A DNA stretch of 64,000 nt from Omphiscola glabra. Taxonomy: Eukaryota > Mollusca > Gastropoda > Lymnaeidae. The notes under the pieces are model-generated. The model ran no database searches and was not told the origin of the DNA. It worked only from the letters and a program-made list of their open reading frames with translations. Both the position numbers and the translations under genes were made by a program. Where the stretch lies: assembly GCA_964017045.1 (NCBI GenBank), contig OZ024807.1, positions 9,123,981 to 9,187,980 of the forward strand, written 5' to 3'. This document shows positions 1-14,003 of the stretch, one piece after another. Each line of letters starts with the position of its first letter. Positions within the stretch are counted from its first letter, which is position 1.

Positions 1-608
1 ATACAATCTTGAAGAAGATACAATCTTGAAAAGGAATCTACACACAGACAGCAAATGTTAGTAAACAAAATCTCCTGAAAAATGATAGCACACCCCAAAA
101 ATATCTATCGTCTCCTTTTATAGTCTGTTCTACCGACATTGCTAGAAAGGCCTTACAGCCTCTTTTCCTTCCCACTGTTCTCCAGATAATTCTACATAAT
201 TCTAAGGGCACAGACTATTAATTTCATAAAGTTGTAAACAAGGTCAAGGGAGACTACTTTTAGCTAGTCACTCCCTAAATGCTGTTCAGAGTTTGGGGGT
301 CAGCTAGAGTTCATTCACGGGGAAAGATGACGTAAACATGTCGTCTACATAACACATTGAAACAAAAAAATCATTGATGCAGTTATGAAAAAAATGGTTG
401 AAGCGTTGCATTTCAATTCTGTATATAGTAGTCATTGGGAAATTCCGATTGAAGAAAAACTTTTAAAATAAAATACATAAATGAAGGCCGCATAATTCTT
501 CAAACAATATGGCCGTTCTTCCGATTCTCAAATCAATTTTTAATCTTTATGATTTCCTTCAAGTATTTATATTTAAGGGATGCTGATAAACTACCTCGTT
601 AAAGTTTC

Positions 609-640
609 TTATATATAGAACACTGTGAACATCTTCGAAA
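609..640 (+). promoter_or_regulatory. possible TATA box upstream of gene A
   Basis: CTTATATATAG lies about 290 bases upstream of the proposed start codon at 900. It is the only TATA-like sequence in a plausible place in 1-899, but the region is AT-rich, so this could be chance. I see no gene or notable repeat elsewhere in 1-899. Confidence 0.2.
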
Positions 641-899
641 TGCGGGATGAATAATTGCAAAAACATTGTATCATTGTCGCAGCGAAACAAAATCTAATAA
701 CAATTAGGATTCAATTAAAACCCAAAATCGACTTATTTTGCTGTCAATAATTTAATTAAACATTCTCTGGTCGCCGTACAATTGTATATCGGGGCGTTCA
801 TTTGCCAAGTTGAGATATTACATATCGTTAAAGGGAATGTCTTCGTAACTTCCACTTAACTGCAATTCCTCTTAATTGAAAACCGAAAAAAAAGTGCTC

Positions 900-963
900 A
901 TGACGAAGAAACAGACCTTCAGCTTTCTGTGTTTGTGTGGGCCCATTTTGCCCAGAGTTTCAG
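900..963 (+). CDS. Gene A exon 1: start codon and signal peptide
   Basis: ATG at 900 opens a 21-residue reading with a hydrophobic middle (FSFLCLCGPIL) and ends in G before GTAAGC. The left-over base makes GCT (Ala) with the next exon, giving V-S-A just before the conserved L-S-S, a good signal-peptidase site. No paralogous exon with clear similarity was found for B. Confidence 0.6.
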
Positions 964-2438
964 GTAAGCGCACGGATGCTTGGTATAATTTTTGAGAATC
1001 GTGCTGACGTCGGAAGGGAGATTATTTTTTTTTTTTTTTATTGTCGGGTACTTTATAATTTTCTAAAACTTTCTAATATTCTCTTTTATTTTTTTACTGG
1101 CATCTGTCCGTCACAATGGTACAGTGGTGTGACATCGCAGGACGCAATCACAAGGCCTGGGATCTTTTCTGTAGAACTATAAGCTGGTTCCCACATTCTA
1201 ATTGCCTATAAATATATTATATATATATATATATATATAGGGTTGGTTTTAAAAATTATCTGAAAAACACAAAACATGTATCGGCATTAAGCCAATGGCT
1301 AAAATTTTGCACTATAGCATATACATTTTATATAATATTGCTTTTAGGTCAGTGGTTCTCAGACTTCTTAATGCCGCGACCCTTTAGTACAATTCCTCAC
1401 GTTGTGGCGACCCCCAGCCACAAAATTATTTTGGTTTCTACTTCATAACTGTAGAGTATATGTGTTTTCAGATGGTCTTAGGCGACCCCTGGGAAAGGGT
1501 TGCGCGACCCCCCAAAGGGGATGCGACCCACAGGTTGAGAAGCGCCGCTTTAGGTGACCAAGCGTCGCTTTTTAAATTCCTGATAATTGATTGAGAAAAT
1601 ATACTCTACGCTACACTCGATGAATATAACTATTGTCCCGTGGTGTGTGCATGGAGACGATGGTGACACACAGATACGCAATTCAAATGTTCACAAAATG
1701 AATCCCTATGCCTTGAAACTACTTATGGTCTACAAAAAAATCCTTACTTGATCTGTACTTAAGTCAATGATGTATAGCAAATAAATCCTATTGTATTTTA
1801 AAAAAAAATTGTACTGTAATTTTCTTTATATTTGATGCGAATCGTTTTGTCATTTACCCTACAGCTTAAGGTAACCAATATTCTCTCGCCCGCATCTCCC
1901 CATCACCACCCCACAGACACCCACCCATCCCTGACCCAACCGCCCACAAAGACGCAAACTTGTTTTGAAAATTAGAGTATTATATGGTCAAAGAAGTTCA
2001 TTAAGACCAGTGGTTCTCAACCTTCCTAATGCCGCGACCCTTTAAAACAGTTCCTCATGGTGCGGCGACCCCCCCAACCACAAAATTATTTTCGTTGCTA
2101 CTTCATAACTGAAGAGTATAAGTGTTTTACGATCGTCTTAGGCGACCCCCTGGGAAAAGGTTCGTTCGACCCCCCCCCCCCCGAAGGGGTCACGACCCAC
2201 AGTTTGAGAACCGCTAATGTAGACCATTGCACGCTCGTTACAACATTCCTGTACATTTCAGCTTTAAGCTCCACGGGTGCGACGTTCCTGGTGTCCGTTC
2301 CCAGGCTGAACCTGACCGTGAGCAGCACGAAGCCGTTTCTAACATTTTATTTGTCGACGTTTCTTACTTGGGAATTCCAGGTAAAAATTATTTACGGCAA
2401 AAATCTTCAAGCCGGGGCTATGGAATAGATTAAAAACT

Positions 2439-2492
<54 letters not shown>

Positions 2493-5400
2493 TTAAGTAC
2501 AAGCAATTAGATTTTATGTCACTGACCTAGGCTACTATCACATCACTTATACATATTTTGCTGCTGGTGTGTCCTGCTTCCTATTCGAAATACTCCTTCC
2601 CCCAGCTCACAATGTGTGTTTTTTTTAAAATAGCCGCGAGTGGAAAAAAAAACAACAACTCACGCAGCGAGCTTTCATGCGTGACGTCTGAACTCTGCTT
2701 AGTTTGGTTTTTTTTATTCAGGGTAATGCGACTTGTATATTAATCAATTAAGAGCCAAGGGTATGGTATAGAGCCGTCCTTAGGACTGTCTTTAGCACTG
2801 TGTCAGCTACAGTGTCTGTAGGACTATTGTTTAGAGGCCGGCAGGTAGGTTGCAGGACTGTCTGTTGGCGTATTGTAGGCCGGCTACTAGGGTATATGAC
2901 TGTCTGTAGGCCTGTTGTTTAAAGGCCGGCATATATAATAGAAAATGGGAAGTTAACTTTTTCATTTGTAACACTTGGACCCACCGGGTATTTTTTTCAA
3001 ATTAACCGGACCCGGTGCAAAAGAAAAACTGCATCCGGTTAAGCTCTAAAATACACCGGCTAAGCCCTAAAATACACCGGTTAAGCCCTAAAATACACCG
3101 GTTAACCCCTGAAATACACCGGTTAAGCCCTAAAATACACCGGTTAACCCCTGAAATACACCGGTTAACTCCTGAAATACACCGATTAAGCCCTAAAATA
3201 CACCAGTTAAGCCTTAAAATACACCGGTTAAGCCCTAAAATACAACGGTTAAGCCTTAAAATACACCGGTTAACTCCTGAAATACACCGGTTAAGTCATA
3301 AAATACACCGGTTAAGCCTTAAAATACACCGGTTAAGCCCTAAAATACACTGGTTAAGCCCTAAAATACACCGGTTAAGCCCTAAAGTACACTGGTTAAG
3401 CCTTAAAATACACCGGTTAAGCCCTAAAATACACCGGTAAAACCCTAAAATACACATGTTAAGTTCTAAAATACAGCGGTTAACCCGTGGTGTACACCGG
3501 TTAAGCCCTAGTACAGTTCATTAATCTATGTTTCAGATATTAAAGTATTTACATTTTACGACAATTAAAAAATGGCGTTCAGTCAATGATAAAGACTTGG
3601 TAGGGCTATTGGTAACAAGCCAAGTTTTTTTTTATCTAACTTCACCATAATACTAGCGTGCAAGGGGTAATTTTGATATATTGCAAATGCAGTTTTCTTC
3701 AAAACTTCAAGTCGCTTTTGAGAAGTAGCAAGCTGTATAAGACGTAATGTGTCAGTAGTTTGTTATATCATTGACTGCTGGTCATCTACTGCTTCCTGAT
3801 CTATTTCCAGTCGTCTTGTCCAAGACTTGCCATTGGAGCAAAGTGTCAAGAAATAGAGAGTGAGGCTGACGAATTGAGGGAAACTTCATCACTTTAAAAA
3901 CATTTAGCTCAAGTCAAGACTACTACCTATGACGAAGCCTTGGTCTTCTTCGCGGTCGCAGGACGAGCAAATTAAAAAAAAAAAAAAATGAGTTTTTGAA
4001 CGGCTTACTTGAACAAGTCATGCTGTAACCACCAGGAAAGCCGACGACAAAAACCCTCCACTTTTTTTATGGGGCTGATAACATTTTTTATTTTACCTAC
4101 AGGTCAATGTTACAATACCTTTTTTAGAGAAGGCAAAATCTGTTGAAGTTTCGGTTCTAGGAGAGAGAACCACGCAATATACGCCAGAAACTATTTCCAT
4201 GTGAGTTTGATTATGTGAGGCAAACATATAATTAAAAAAAATTCTTTTGTCAACCTTCAGTCCTTATGAAGCAACGGAGTAGCTTATAGTAGTAACTTTC
4301 TCGAACGACACACCCTGGAATGATTGTATCGGCACTTTCCACACGAAGTCTGAATCTTCTGTCCTACCTTTCGCTTTTGTAATGATTTTTTTAAAAAAAT
4401 ATTTTTGCAAGTGTTTTTTTTTCCCCCCAAGAATTCAGGCCCAATGTTTGAAAAAAAAATGGATCCACCACTTTCCCTTCTCCCCGCTAAATTCGTAATT
4501 GGTGACTTATAGTCGTACAGACATATAAAAATCGAAGCATATTTGCATATATATATATTATTTACATGTATTATTTACATACTGTTATAGAATCTCACTT
4601 GTACGGATTTTGAAATTGTTTTTTGAACTCAATAGTTTCTAAAAGTTTAATTTTAAACATAAGTCCGTGAACTAGGTTGGTTTTTTTCAGCATTGCATGT
4701 ATGGAGATTTGTGTGGCTTTAAGCTGTATTCGAGTGAGCTGGCAACGTTGAAAGTTTGTCTTTATGAATATGTGTCGGAAATAATTACTTTTCACGGCAT
4801 CTGTTTCAACTATAACTAATCTAATCTACTTAAGAAAATCAGAAAACTATCTAGACGAAGCTCATGAAGTCTTCCCCAGCGCACCTCTTCTAGTCCAGTC
4901 AGGCCGCGAAGCGGCACGTCGGAGGCTTTCCGCCCCTGAGACAGCCTCACCCACCCTTCCACTCGATTGACTATGCGACTGAGGCGGCACCAGAGAAGGA
5001 ACGCCTGGCCGGTAGGGGTGCTGCTTTAACACAGCAACCGGGCCGGACTTTCTTGGGCTGGGGTGGATATATTTTACGTCTCTAATGTCCCCACTTCCCA
5101 TCCCGGGGAGACGGGTAGGTGTTTTACAGATGCCATCTAATAGGGTTTACGAATAAGTTAACTAAATTGTTATACCTCTATACTTCAGAAGTGTTATCTT
5201 CATCCCGATTACGTGTTGGTTTAGTTAAGATAAATTATAACACATTTTAATCTTACTTTTTTTTTTTAAATTTCACTAGGACCAATAAAGAGATGGGCCC
5301 CACCTGGACATTTCGCTTCGTTGGCATTAATGGAACCTTTTCGTTGACAGTCTTCCTGATCAACAGTTTGAGAGGCGTTGCGTTATTCCAGGCAGTGCCC

Positions 5401-8400
5401 CTGGAAGCCTGGGGGAAGGACTACTATGTAGTAAGCGGCTTGTAAGTGGTCAGAATTCGAACTTTATTATTGTTTTTATAAATTGCGCATCCACTTTTCC
5501 ACTATCAGGTGCTTCTTCTTCTATATTTTGAGGGCCCACGATCACTGTATTGATCATTATGGCTACTATATGGGAAGAGATACTACTGACATCAGGCTAT
5601 ATGTGAAGGGATAGTTCTGACAGAAGGGTGTATGGGATGGGATAGTTCTGACAGAAGGTTATATTGAAACAGAAGGGTATTTTGTAAGGTATAGTTCTGA
5701 CAAAAGGGTATATGGGAACAGAAGGCTACATGGGAACAGAAGGGTATATGGGAAGGGATAGTTCTGACAGTAAGGTATAAGGGAAGGCATTTTCCCGGAA
5801 AATCCTGGGATGACGAAAACTTCATTCCCGTTTCCCCGGGATAACCGAAACCCCCGGAAAATGAGAAACCCTAATCACTTCTTCAGTGCGGGGGTTATCA
5901 ATGATGAGAGTTGTGTCTCTTACCGAGCTGCTTGCTGTCGGACCGAGGAGTAAAAAGGGGGGGGGGGGGGAAATCAATGATAAGAGTTGTTTCTCTTTAC
6001 AAGCTGCTTGCTGTCGGACCTAGGAGTTGCTTTAACAGATTATAAAAATTTAAGTTTTTTTTTTTAACTGAAAAAAAAATTAAACAAAAGTAGCCCAACA
6101 AGAAAAAGAGTACAACTGGCAAAGTTAAGATATCATGGCAAAAAAAAAACCCTTTTTAAATATGAGAAAATTGACGCCCCTGTTAGAGTATGAAATAGCG
6201 AAGACGGCGTATCCAGGTACGGAAATGAAGCTGATGAAGCAAAACTCAAACATGAACATTTTACACGATAAATTCATCATGCCACTTCCACAAGACACGC
6301 GTCGATCATTGCTACCAAAAATATAATTAATAATAAAGCAACTCTAGATTCACATACCTGGATATATGGGCATATAAAGAATTGTAAATTTCTCTTTTCT
6401 GACAGAAAGCTTCCTTTCATTCAAATTACGACCAATGCTGGTAACAACACGATCAGCGTTAAGTTCCCCGGCCTCGGTGGCGCCAATGCTGTTGTGTTTG
6501 TCTATAACAACGTCACATACAAGGGCAAGGACGAGCTCAAATTCACCTTGAAAAGGTGACGTTCATTTCCCCCCACCCCCACACCACACCCCCCCAAAAA
6601 AAAAACACCTTTATTTCGCTCTACGGTGTCATTTTGACGTTTGTAAATATTAGATATTTTACAATGCCTCTGCGGATCGAATTGACACTTTAAAAAACAA
6701 TTCTGTCCTGGAATTTTCATGAAGTGGTCAAGACGTGTTGGTATATCGAGATTTCAGCTTTACGTTGCAGAGAGGGCTGACCGATGTGGTTCTGAGGCCT
6801 TCTACAATTTTATCAGAAAACTCCATTTTTTTAGGACATCAGAGCGCTGTGAGCATGCTAACATCGCACGGAAATGAGTCTATATAAGTAGTCGAATCAA
6901 TCAATGAATAAAATCATTGAAAAAGCTATTGTTATATTTTTTTTCAGTTTGTCATAACGAGACTGCATATTGTTTGTTTAAATTTTAAAATAAACGTATT
7001 GTCATAAGCCCCGTGTAGACTTATCAACATGAAAATCTCCATTTTCACTACATACCGCTGTATTAGTTAAATTCTGGAAACACACACAAAGATTAGATAA
7101 ACTGTTATAGTAAGGAAGGGAAACTTTTTTCTTCTTCGTCACAAACCAATTTATATCATTTTAATGTTGCTGATGAACTCGAATGGGCTAAAATAAAATA
7201 ACTTTTTTAAAAAAGATGTCTTTTTCCATTTTCGAAAGTGTCCAATTGTATGACATTTTACACTTGTATGACATTTTACACTTGTATGACATTTTACACT
7301 TGTATAACATTTTACACTTGTATGACATTTTACACTTGTATGACATTTTACACTTGTATGATATTTTACACTTGTATGACATTTTACACTTGTATGACAT
7401 TTTACACTTGTATGACATTTTACACTTGTATGACATTTTACACTTGTTTGACATTTTACACTTGTATGACATTTTACACTTGTATGACATTTACACTTGT
7501 ATGACATTTTACACTCTAAAGGTGGGAAAGCTTTGCGATTTCAAACTGTTCTTATGATAACCGAACAGAGGACATCGGATCTTATCTGGACGGTGTGTAT
7601 ATGACAATTCATACATTGCTAGCGTTTCAAATTTTTGTGCAAAGGATTAATTGTTTGTGTAAAGATACAATGCACTCAACCCGACCATTTGCACTACACA
7701 AAAAATAAATGACTAAAGACATTTTATTAAAACTACATACATCTATTCTGCACCCCTTTAAGGCCATTTTACCCACCTAGGGAATCCCCCCAAATCTGTA
7801 ATCATCCTCGTTTAAATTCCACCAATGCTAACAAGGAGAAGGTTATTGAGAGACTTTTGGATGTAATCCATGATTTCAAAACAAAACAAAACCCAGACTC
7901 CGAATGTCTGGCATTCAGCGTGCTCCCCCCTGAAGTCACAAATCTAAATGAGAACTAATAAGTACCTTATCTGGCTAAGAGAATTCATTGAATGGCCTTT
8001 TTTTTTTCACTAGTGAACTAATTTAATATAAATGTCTTGTGTTTAAAATTATTTTATTTATGTGCTGGAAATGTACAATTTCAATCAAAAAACATTTCCA
8101 TTTCTTTGGGTCAATAAAAGAATCTTATCTTATCTTATCTTAGTAAGCGTAAAAAATGACAGTAGAACAATTCCTGCACGGTGAACGAGTCCGTGGGTTT
8201 GTCAACGGCCCATAGCTCTAGCCGTCTTGTGTTTCCAGTAGACACAAACGGAAGATATGTTTTGCAGTTGGAGTTTGAAATTGGTATCTTGATGGAGGAA
8301 AAAAAGTATTCTTAGTTGAACATTACGTTTCCTCACAAGTAACTGGTCGTAAACGGGGGACTAATTTGGAAAAAGTTTCTGTTTCAGAACTGGTATATTT

Positions 8401-11400
8401 TCGGCGTTTACTGAAATTTCACTATTCTGAAGTAAGAGAAAAAAAAAAAACTAACAAATGTTTACTGTCAGTATTGTCTCAATCTTAAGAGACAGAAAAC
8501 CGGTTACAAAGTGACATATTTCTTCGCTTGGTAAATACATGTATAAAATGCCCTTACCAAAAAAAAAACACTTTTATTTAACGTTTACAAAAAAATTTGG
8601 CAAATAGTTCTGTTTCTCTGAATTCTTTCAAATTACATGTACACTCAGCCAGCATCCCCTGCGACAACGATAACTTGATGAAAACAAAGAATGTCCTAAG
8701 CTTTAGAAAGAAATAAAAAATAATTAAAAATTAACCTGGCCAATCTTAAGTGTTTCTATTTCAATGAATTTAAAAAAAAAAAGAAATCGGTAATGGTAAT
8801 AGAGCAGCAATATAAAATTTCAAGACAACGCCACCAGTGCAACAATGACCAGTAAGCATCGTCTCTCTGCATATTGCCATTTAACGTACAATTTTTAAAA
8901 CAACAACAACCTTTAACGAACAGCGCCTTGATTTTAGCTACATTCTAAATGACCAAGTATTAACAATTGATCAAAAAAAAAAAAAGCAGCGGATCTAAAA
9001 TTTGAGGGAATTGGGGGAACATGTTTTTATACTTTTTTTAAAAAAAGTCTAAAAATGTATGTTTCATGTTTTTAATTGCTTGTTTGTTGTTTTTTTTCTT
9101 TTTACTTAAAATTGTCATCACTGTTGCAATTATTTCACAGTGATAAATTGTTTTGTAACAAACAAAAAAAAAAACAAAAAAAAAAAAAAAAAACAAAAAA
9201 AAAAAAGAAAAACAAAAAAAACAAAACAAACCCCAAAATTGAGAGAGTAGCCAGTAGCCAGCACTCTTCGGGAGCAGATGATCGCAGTCACGTAGCAAAG
9301 AAAACAAACAAACACAATGAAATGATAAAACCAAAACAAACAAAAAATGTGTTTTTTTTAAATTCCTTTAAATCTGCTAACCGTTACAACAGTTTGTTCT
9401 AATCTGCTGTTGAAATATTTGTCTTCCCTCAGGTACAAGGGTCAGGGCCGAAAAGCGCATAGGCGTCATTTCCGGCAACTGTTGGACCGACGAGAAACTA
9501 CCCGCTTGTGGATCCTCCAAGCTGACCAGAGACATGGCTGCTGGTCAGTCCAGAGTTGGCTTGTTGAAACATTTTTTTTTGTTTGTTTGTTTTTGGTTTG
9601 AAAGGGGGTAGTTGGTGGTGGTTCGGGGGGGGGGGGTGCTAACCTTTTAAAAACGCAACATTGCCATTGTCGCTAAGAAAGAATTTACTTCTGGTTTTTC
9701 GATAGTTGGTTGGTAAGCTGGGACATTTGGGTTTGTTAGATGGGATATTTCGGTTAGTTAGTTTGGACATTTTGTTTTGTTTGCTTAGACCTTTTGTTTG
9801 GTTTGCTGGGACATTTTTTGGTTAGCTTGGACATTTAGGTTGGTTACCTGTGACATTTCCGTTGGTTACCTGTGACATTTTGGTTGGTTACCTGTGACAT
9901 TTTGGTTGGTTACCTGTGACATTTTGGTTGGTTACCTGTGACATTTTGGTTGGTTACCTGTGACATTTTGGTTGGTTACCTGTGACATTTTGGTTGGTTA
10001 CCTGTGACATTTTGGTTGGTTACCTGTGACATTTCGGTTGGTTACCTGTGACATTTCGGTTGGTTACCTGTGACATTTTGGTTGGTTACCTGTGACATTT
10101 CGGTTGGTTACCTGTGACATTTCGGTTGGTTACCTGTGACATTTTGGTTGGTTACCTGTGACATTTTGGTTGGTTACCTGTGACATTTCGGTTGGTTACC
10201 TGTGACATTTTGGTTGGTTACCTGTGACATTTTGGTTGGTTACCTGTGACATTTTGGTTGGTTACCTGTGACATTTCGGTTGGTTACCTGTGACATTTTG
10301 GTTGGTTACCTGTGACATTTTGGTTGGTTACCTGTGACATTTCGGTTGGTTACCTGTGACATTTTGGTTGGTTACCTGTGACATTTCGGTTGGTTACCTG
10401 TGACATTGTGGTTGTTTAGATTGGATATTTTGGTTCTATTAAAAAAAAAAGAAAAAAAGATCTTTCCTGCGCTAATCCGAAAGACAGACACGGTGACAAA
10501 ATGGTTTCATGCTTGACATGTCCGTGTCCAAGTCTAAAACTTTAAACAAAATTTAGCAGCTTAAAAAGAGAAGTCCAAGAGTTGCAATAACAACGGATTC
10601 AGTTTTTTAATATTAATTAACAGCTGTATTTAATCAAAGTTGCAAGCCTTTTAAAGGGATACATTTACATATTTTAAAGTTCTGAACAATAATTTAACAG
10701 GACTATGCTTAAAAAAAACAAACGACATCCCAGATTCCAATGTGCTGGTGTGAAAATCGAATAGTTAGACACATATAATGCAATAGTAACAATGGAGGTT
10801 ATTTTTTTACCCCGTAACTGGTGTAGTTTTGTTATCGTGAGATTGTCTCAACAGAAATGCTACTTCCCGAATCGGTGTACGGGACGAACTCGATTTTCCC
10901 GCACATCTACAACAGGATTTACCCGGCAACAGCCATCTTGGTGTCCCTGTCCGATGACTACGTCAACATCACGGCCTCTAACAGAACTGCGTACACCTCC
11001 ATGAAGAAAGGTCAAGTAACCAGGGTTAGTATAGATGACCAGATATCTAGAGTTAGTGTAGGTGACCAGATGACTAGAGTTAGTGTAGATTACCAAATAT
11101 CTAGAGTTAGTATAGATAACCGTATAACCAAGGCTGATATAGGTGACCAAGTAACCCTGGTTAGTATAGATGACCAGTTAACTAAGGTTAGTATAGATGA
11201 CCAAGTAACTAGTGTATTATAGATGACCAAATAACTAGGGTCAGAATACATGACCAAATAACTATGATTGCTATACATGACCAAATAACTAGAGGTTACT
11301 ATAGATAAAGAAAAAACTAGGGTTAGTACAGATGGCCAAATAACTAGGGTTAGTATAAATGACCTAATAACTGGGGTTAGTATAAATGACATAATAACTG

Positions 11401-13966
11401 GGGTTAGTATAAATGACCTAATAATTGGGGTTAGTATACATGAAAAAATAAATAGGGTTGATATAGATGACCATGTAAAAAATGGTTAGAATGCGTGGCC
11501 ACAAAACTAGGGTAAGTTTATAATACCAAATGACTTTGGTTAATGTTGATGACGAGGTAACTATGGCTAGTATTGTGTGCCAAGTAACCAGAGTTAGTAA
11601 AGGTGACCAAGTGCCCAACTGATTATATAAGATTATTTTCTTTCCGTTTTGGTAGCATTTCAATTAAAAAAAATTTTATTTTCGTTCCTCTTATCTTCTC
11701 TTCAATTTATTCCAGCACAGGAAGATGTCCGATTCCTTTCGAGCTCGGCTAATTTGTCGTAGTATATATTCCGTTGACACAACACTTCATTCTCTATTCC
11801 ATCTCAACAACATGTTCTTATCTTTTCTATTCCAGCAACATTTCCCAATCTATACCCTTTCAAAAAAAAACCAACAAAATTATGACTGTCAACTCCTCTG
11901 TTCTGCTAGATCGGTGATTGGTTTATTCATCAAGTTCTTCCACACATTGAATGAACTCACGTGCCTTATCACACAAGAAATGTAACTTTAATACCTAATT
12001 ATATACACAGGCTTAAAGTTCCATAAACACATGTACATAACGCAGCTCGCTATCAGACAGAAATAAAACACATCCTGATTCCATTCACGACTGCCGCACG
12101 ACTAAAACTTACGTCACAATACAGACTAGACAATACGTCACAATCAGCATAAAAATACGTCACTAAGTCATGCGCGGGAAGAGCGTTCACTAACTTACAC
12201 AACTCTCGAACACACACCGCGCGTAATAAAACATAATATTCAGTCGCAACAAGTGTCAATGAACTCCCATACCCGACAGAGACCAAATTTTATTGCTAAA
12301 ACATTTGATCATCGATTCCTTTGCATCAGCATCTCGTTATCTATCGCAGTACGACAACACCTCGCGCAGTTTTGTCATCCAGGGTGCCGGCGGCGTCCTG
12401 GCTGTCTACCTGCAGAAGTCGACGTGCCCCGCGAGGAGGCTGGAAAGCTACAACACGGGCCCAAACCTCTGTGTCATAATACCCACTGAGCTGTATCACT
12501 ACAAGTACGCCTGGAGGTTAGACCAAACTTGTTTGGCTTATAATTTGTCAGTGGCGTGGAGTGGGGTGAAAGGGGGAGGGGGTTTACGCGTGAGCGGGAA
12601 GTGCTGGTGGTGACGATAGCATTCCAACATCTTGTGAATTTCAGTTATATATATATATGTGTGTGTATGTGTGTGTGTGCCTGCGTGTTTCATTTATATA
12701 TCACTTTTGGATAAGGCATTCATTAACTGTTCATTATTATATTTGCAATACAACAAAGAAAATAATTACTTTTTTAAATTTACGGGCATTGAAAACATCA
12801 TTACAATTATTATCTAGGTGTATAATGTATGTATGAGCCTAATACTCTGTTCAGTAGACACCACGTGTGCAAAATCGGCGAAATAGGAGACAAGGTGACA
12901 GTGCAATTGATCCCAGGCCACGTCGACGTCAGTGGCAATGAGAAAGCTGACACTCTGGCGAAAACCGGGGCTGCCCAGCATCAGCCAGAAGTATCAATCA
13001 CTTTTTTGGGAATTAAGAACTGGCTGGCAGACCATTTCAGGACGAAGTGGTACAGGAAATGGGCAGACAATACGACCCGCCAGAGGCGTCTTTCAAATGT
13101 GCCCACTCCTAGGAAACAAGACCCATGGTCGGGGCCAGGCCGCAAATAGCAGAGCTTAGTGACGCAAATGCGCACCGAGCATTGTCCCATAGGCACATAT
13201 TTCTGGCGGCTAGATAACAACAGGGATCCTACCTGCCGGCATTGCAGCCTCGCCCCGGAGAAACTAGTGAACCTGTTGACCGAAAGTCCCTCACTAGATG
13301 TCGCGGGGGGAAGCCAGGGCGGTTGGGGAACCCTACGCGAGGAAAATGTAGTATGGCTCAGCTCGGCAGATGGAGCTGTCGGCCAATTCACAATCTGAGA
13401 CCTTCACCAGAATATGTGTGTTAGTTAGTAGACAACCAAAATTATATTCCCGATAACCACACACAACAACGAGCAAATTTGTGTTCATTAGGATCATCTT
13501 ATAAAATTCATATTATTAATTTGATGATAAAAAAAAAGAATTAAAAAATTAAAATAAAAACACCAAAAACCAAACAGTTATTTCTTTTATTTAACGGAAA
13601 ATCAAATGAGATTTAAATGTGATAAAAATAAATAACTTCAGTAGATGGTAAGCTGAAGCCACATCGCCGGCATCGTTTACCAGGTCAGTTCTATTTAAGC
13701 TAGATGAGACTGTTGGTCGTGACTTCCTCAGTTTCTACATCACGTGCTTCCACTTAATGTTTCTTAACTTCCAGATAGAAGGAATAGTTTTGTCAGAAGG
13801 TTCTTGTTGTTTTTAGTTCACATTAGTTAGGTCGTGTTCAGGCCAAATGTGACGGTATTGCGCTATATAAGACTACTGAAATAATAATAAATAATGTAGT
13901 TCTTCATCATATCTGCCGGCCATCTTTAAAAAAAAATATTGTTGGATTTGAAATGATTTATATATA

Positions 13967-14003
<37 letters not shown>

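Noticed and set aside
3015..3440. Open reading of 141 codons with HRLSPKI repeats, as a possible repeat peptide
   Set aside because: It is the 21-bp intronic minisatellite. It lies between two well-supported exons of gene A and does not fit their phase.
9836..10410. CRISPR-like regular array
   Set aside because: Units are contiguous, with no unique spacers between repeats, and the setting is eukaryotic; an ordinary minisatellite. The same holds for the other arrays.
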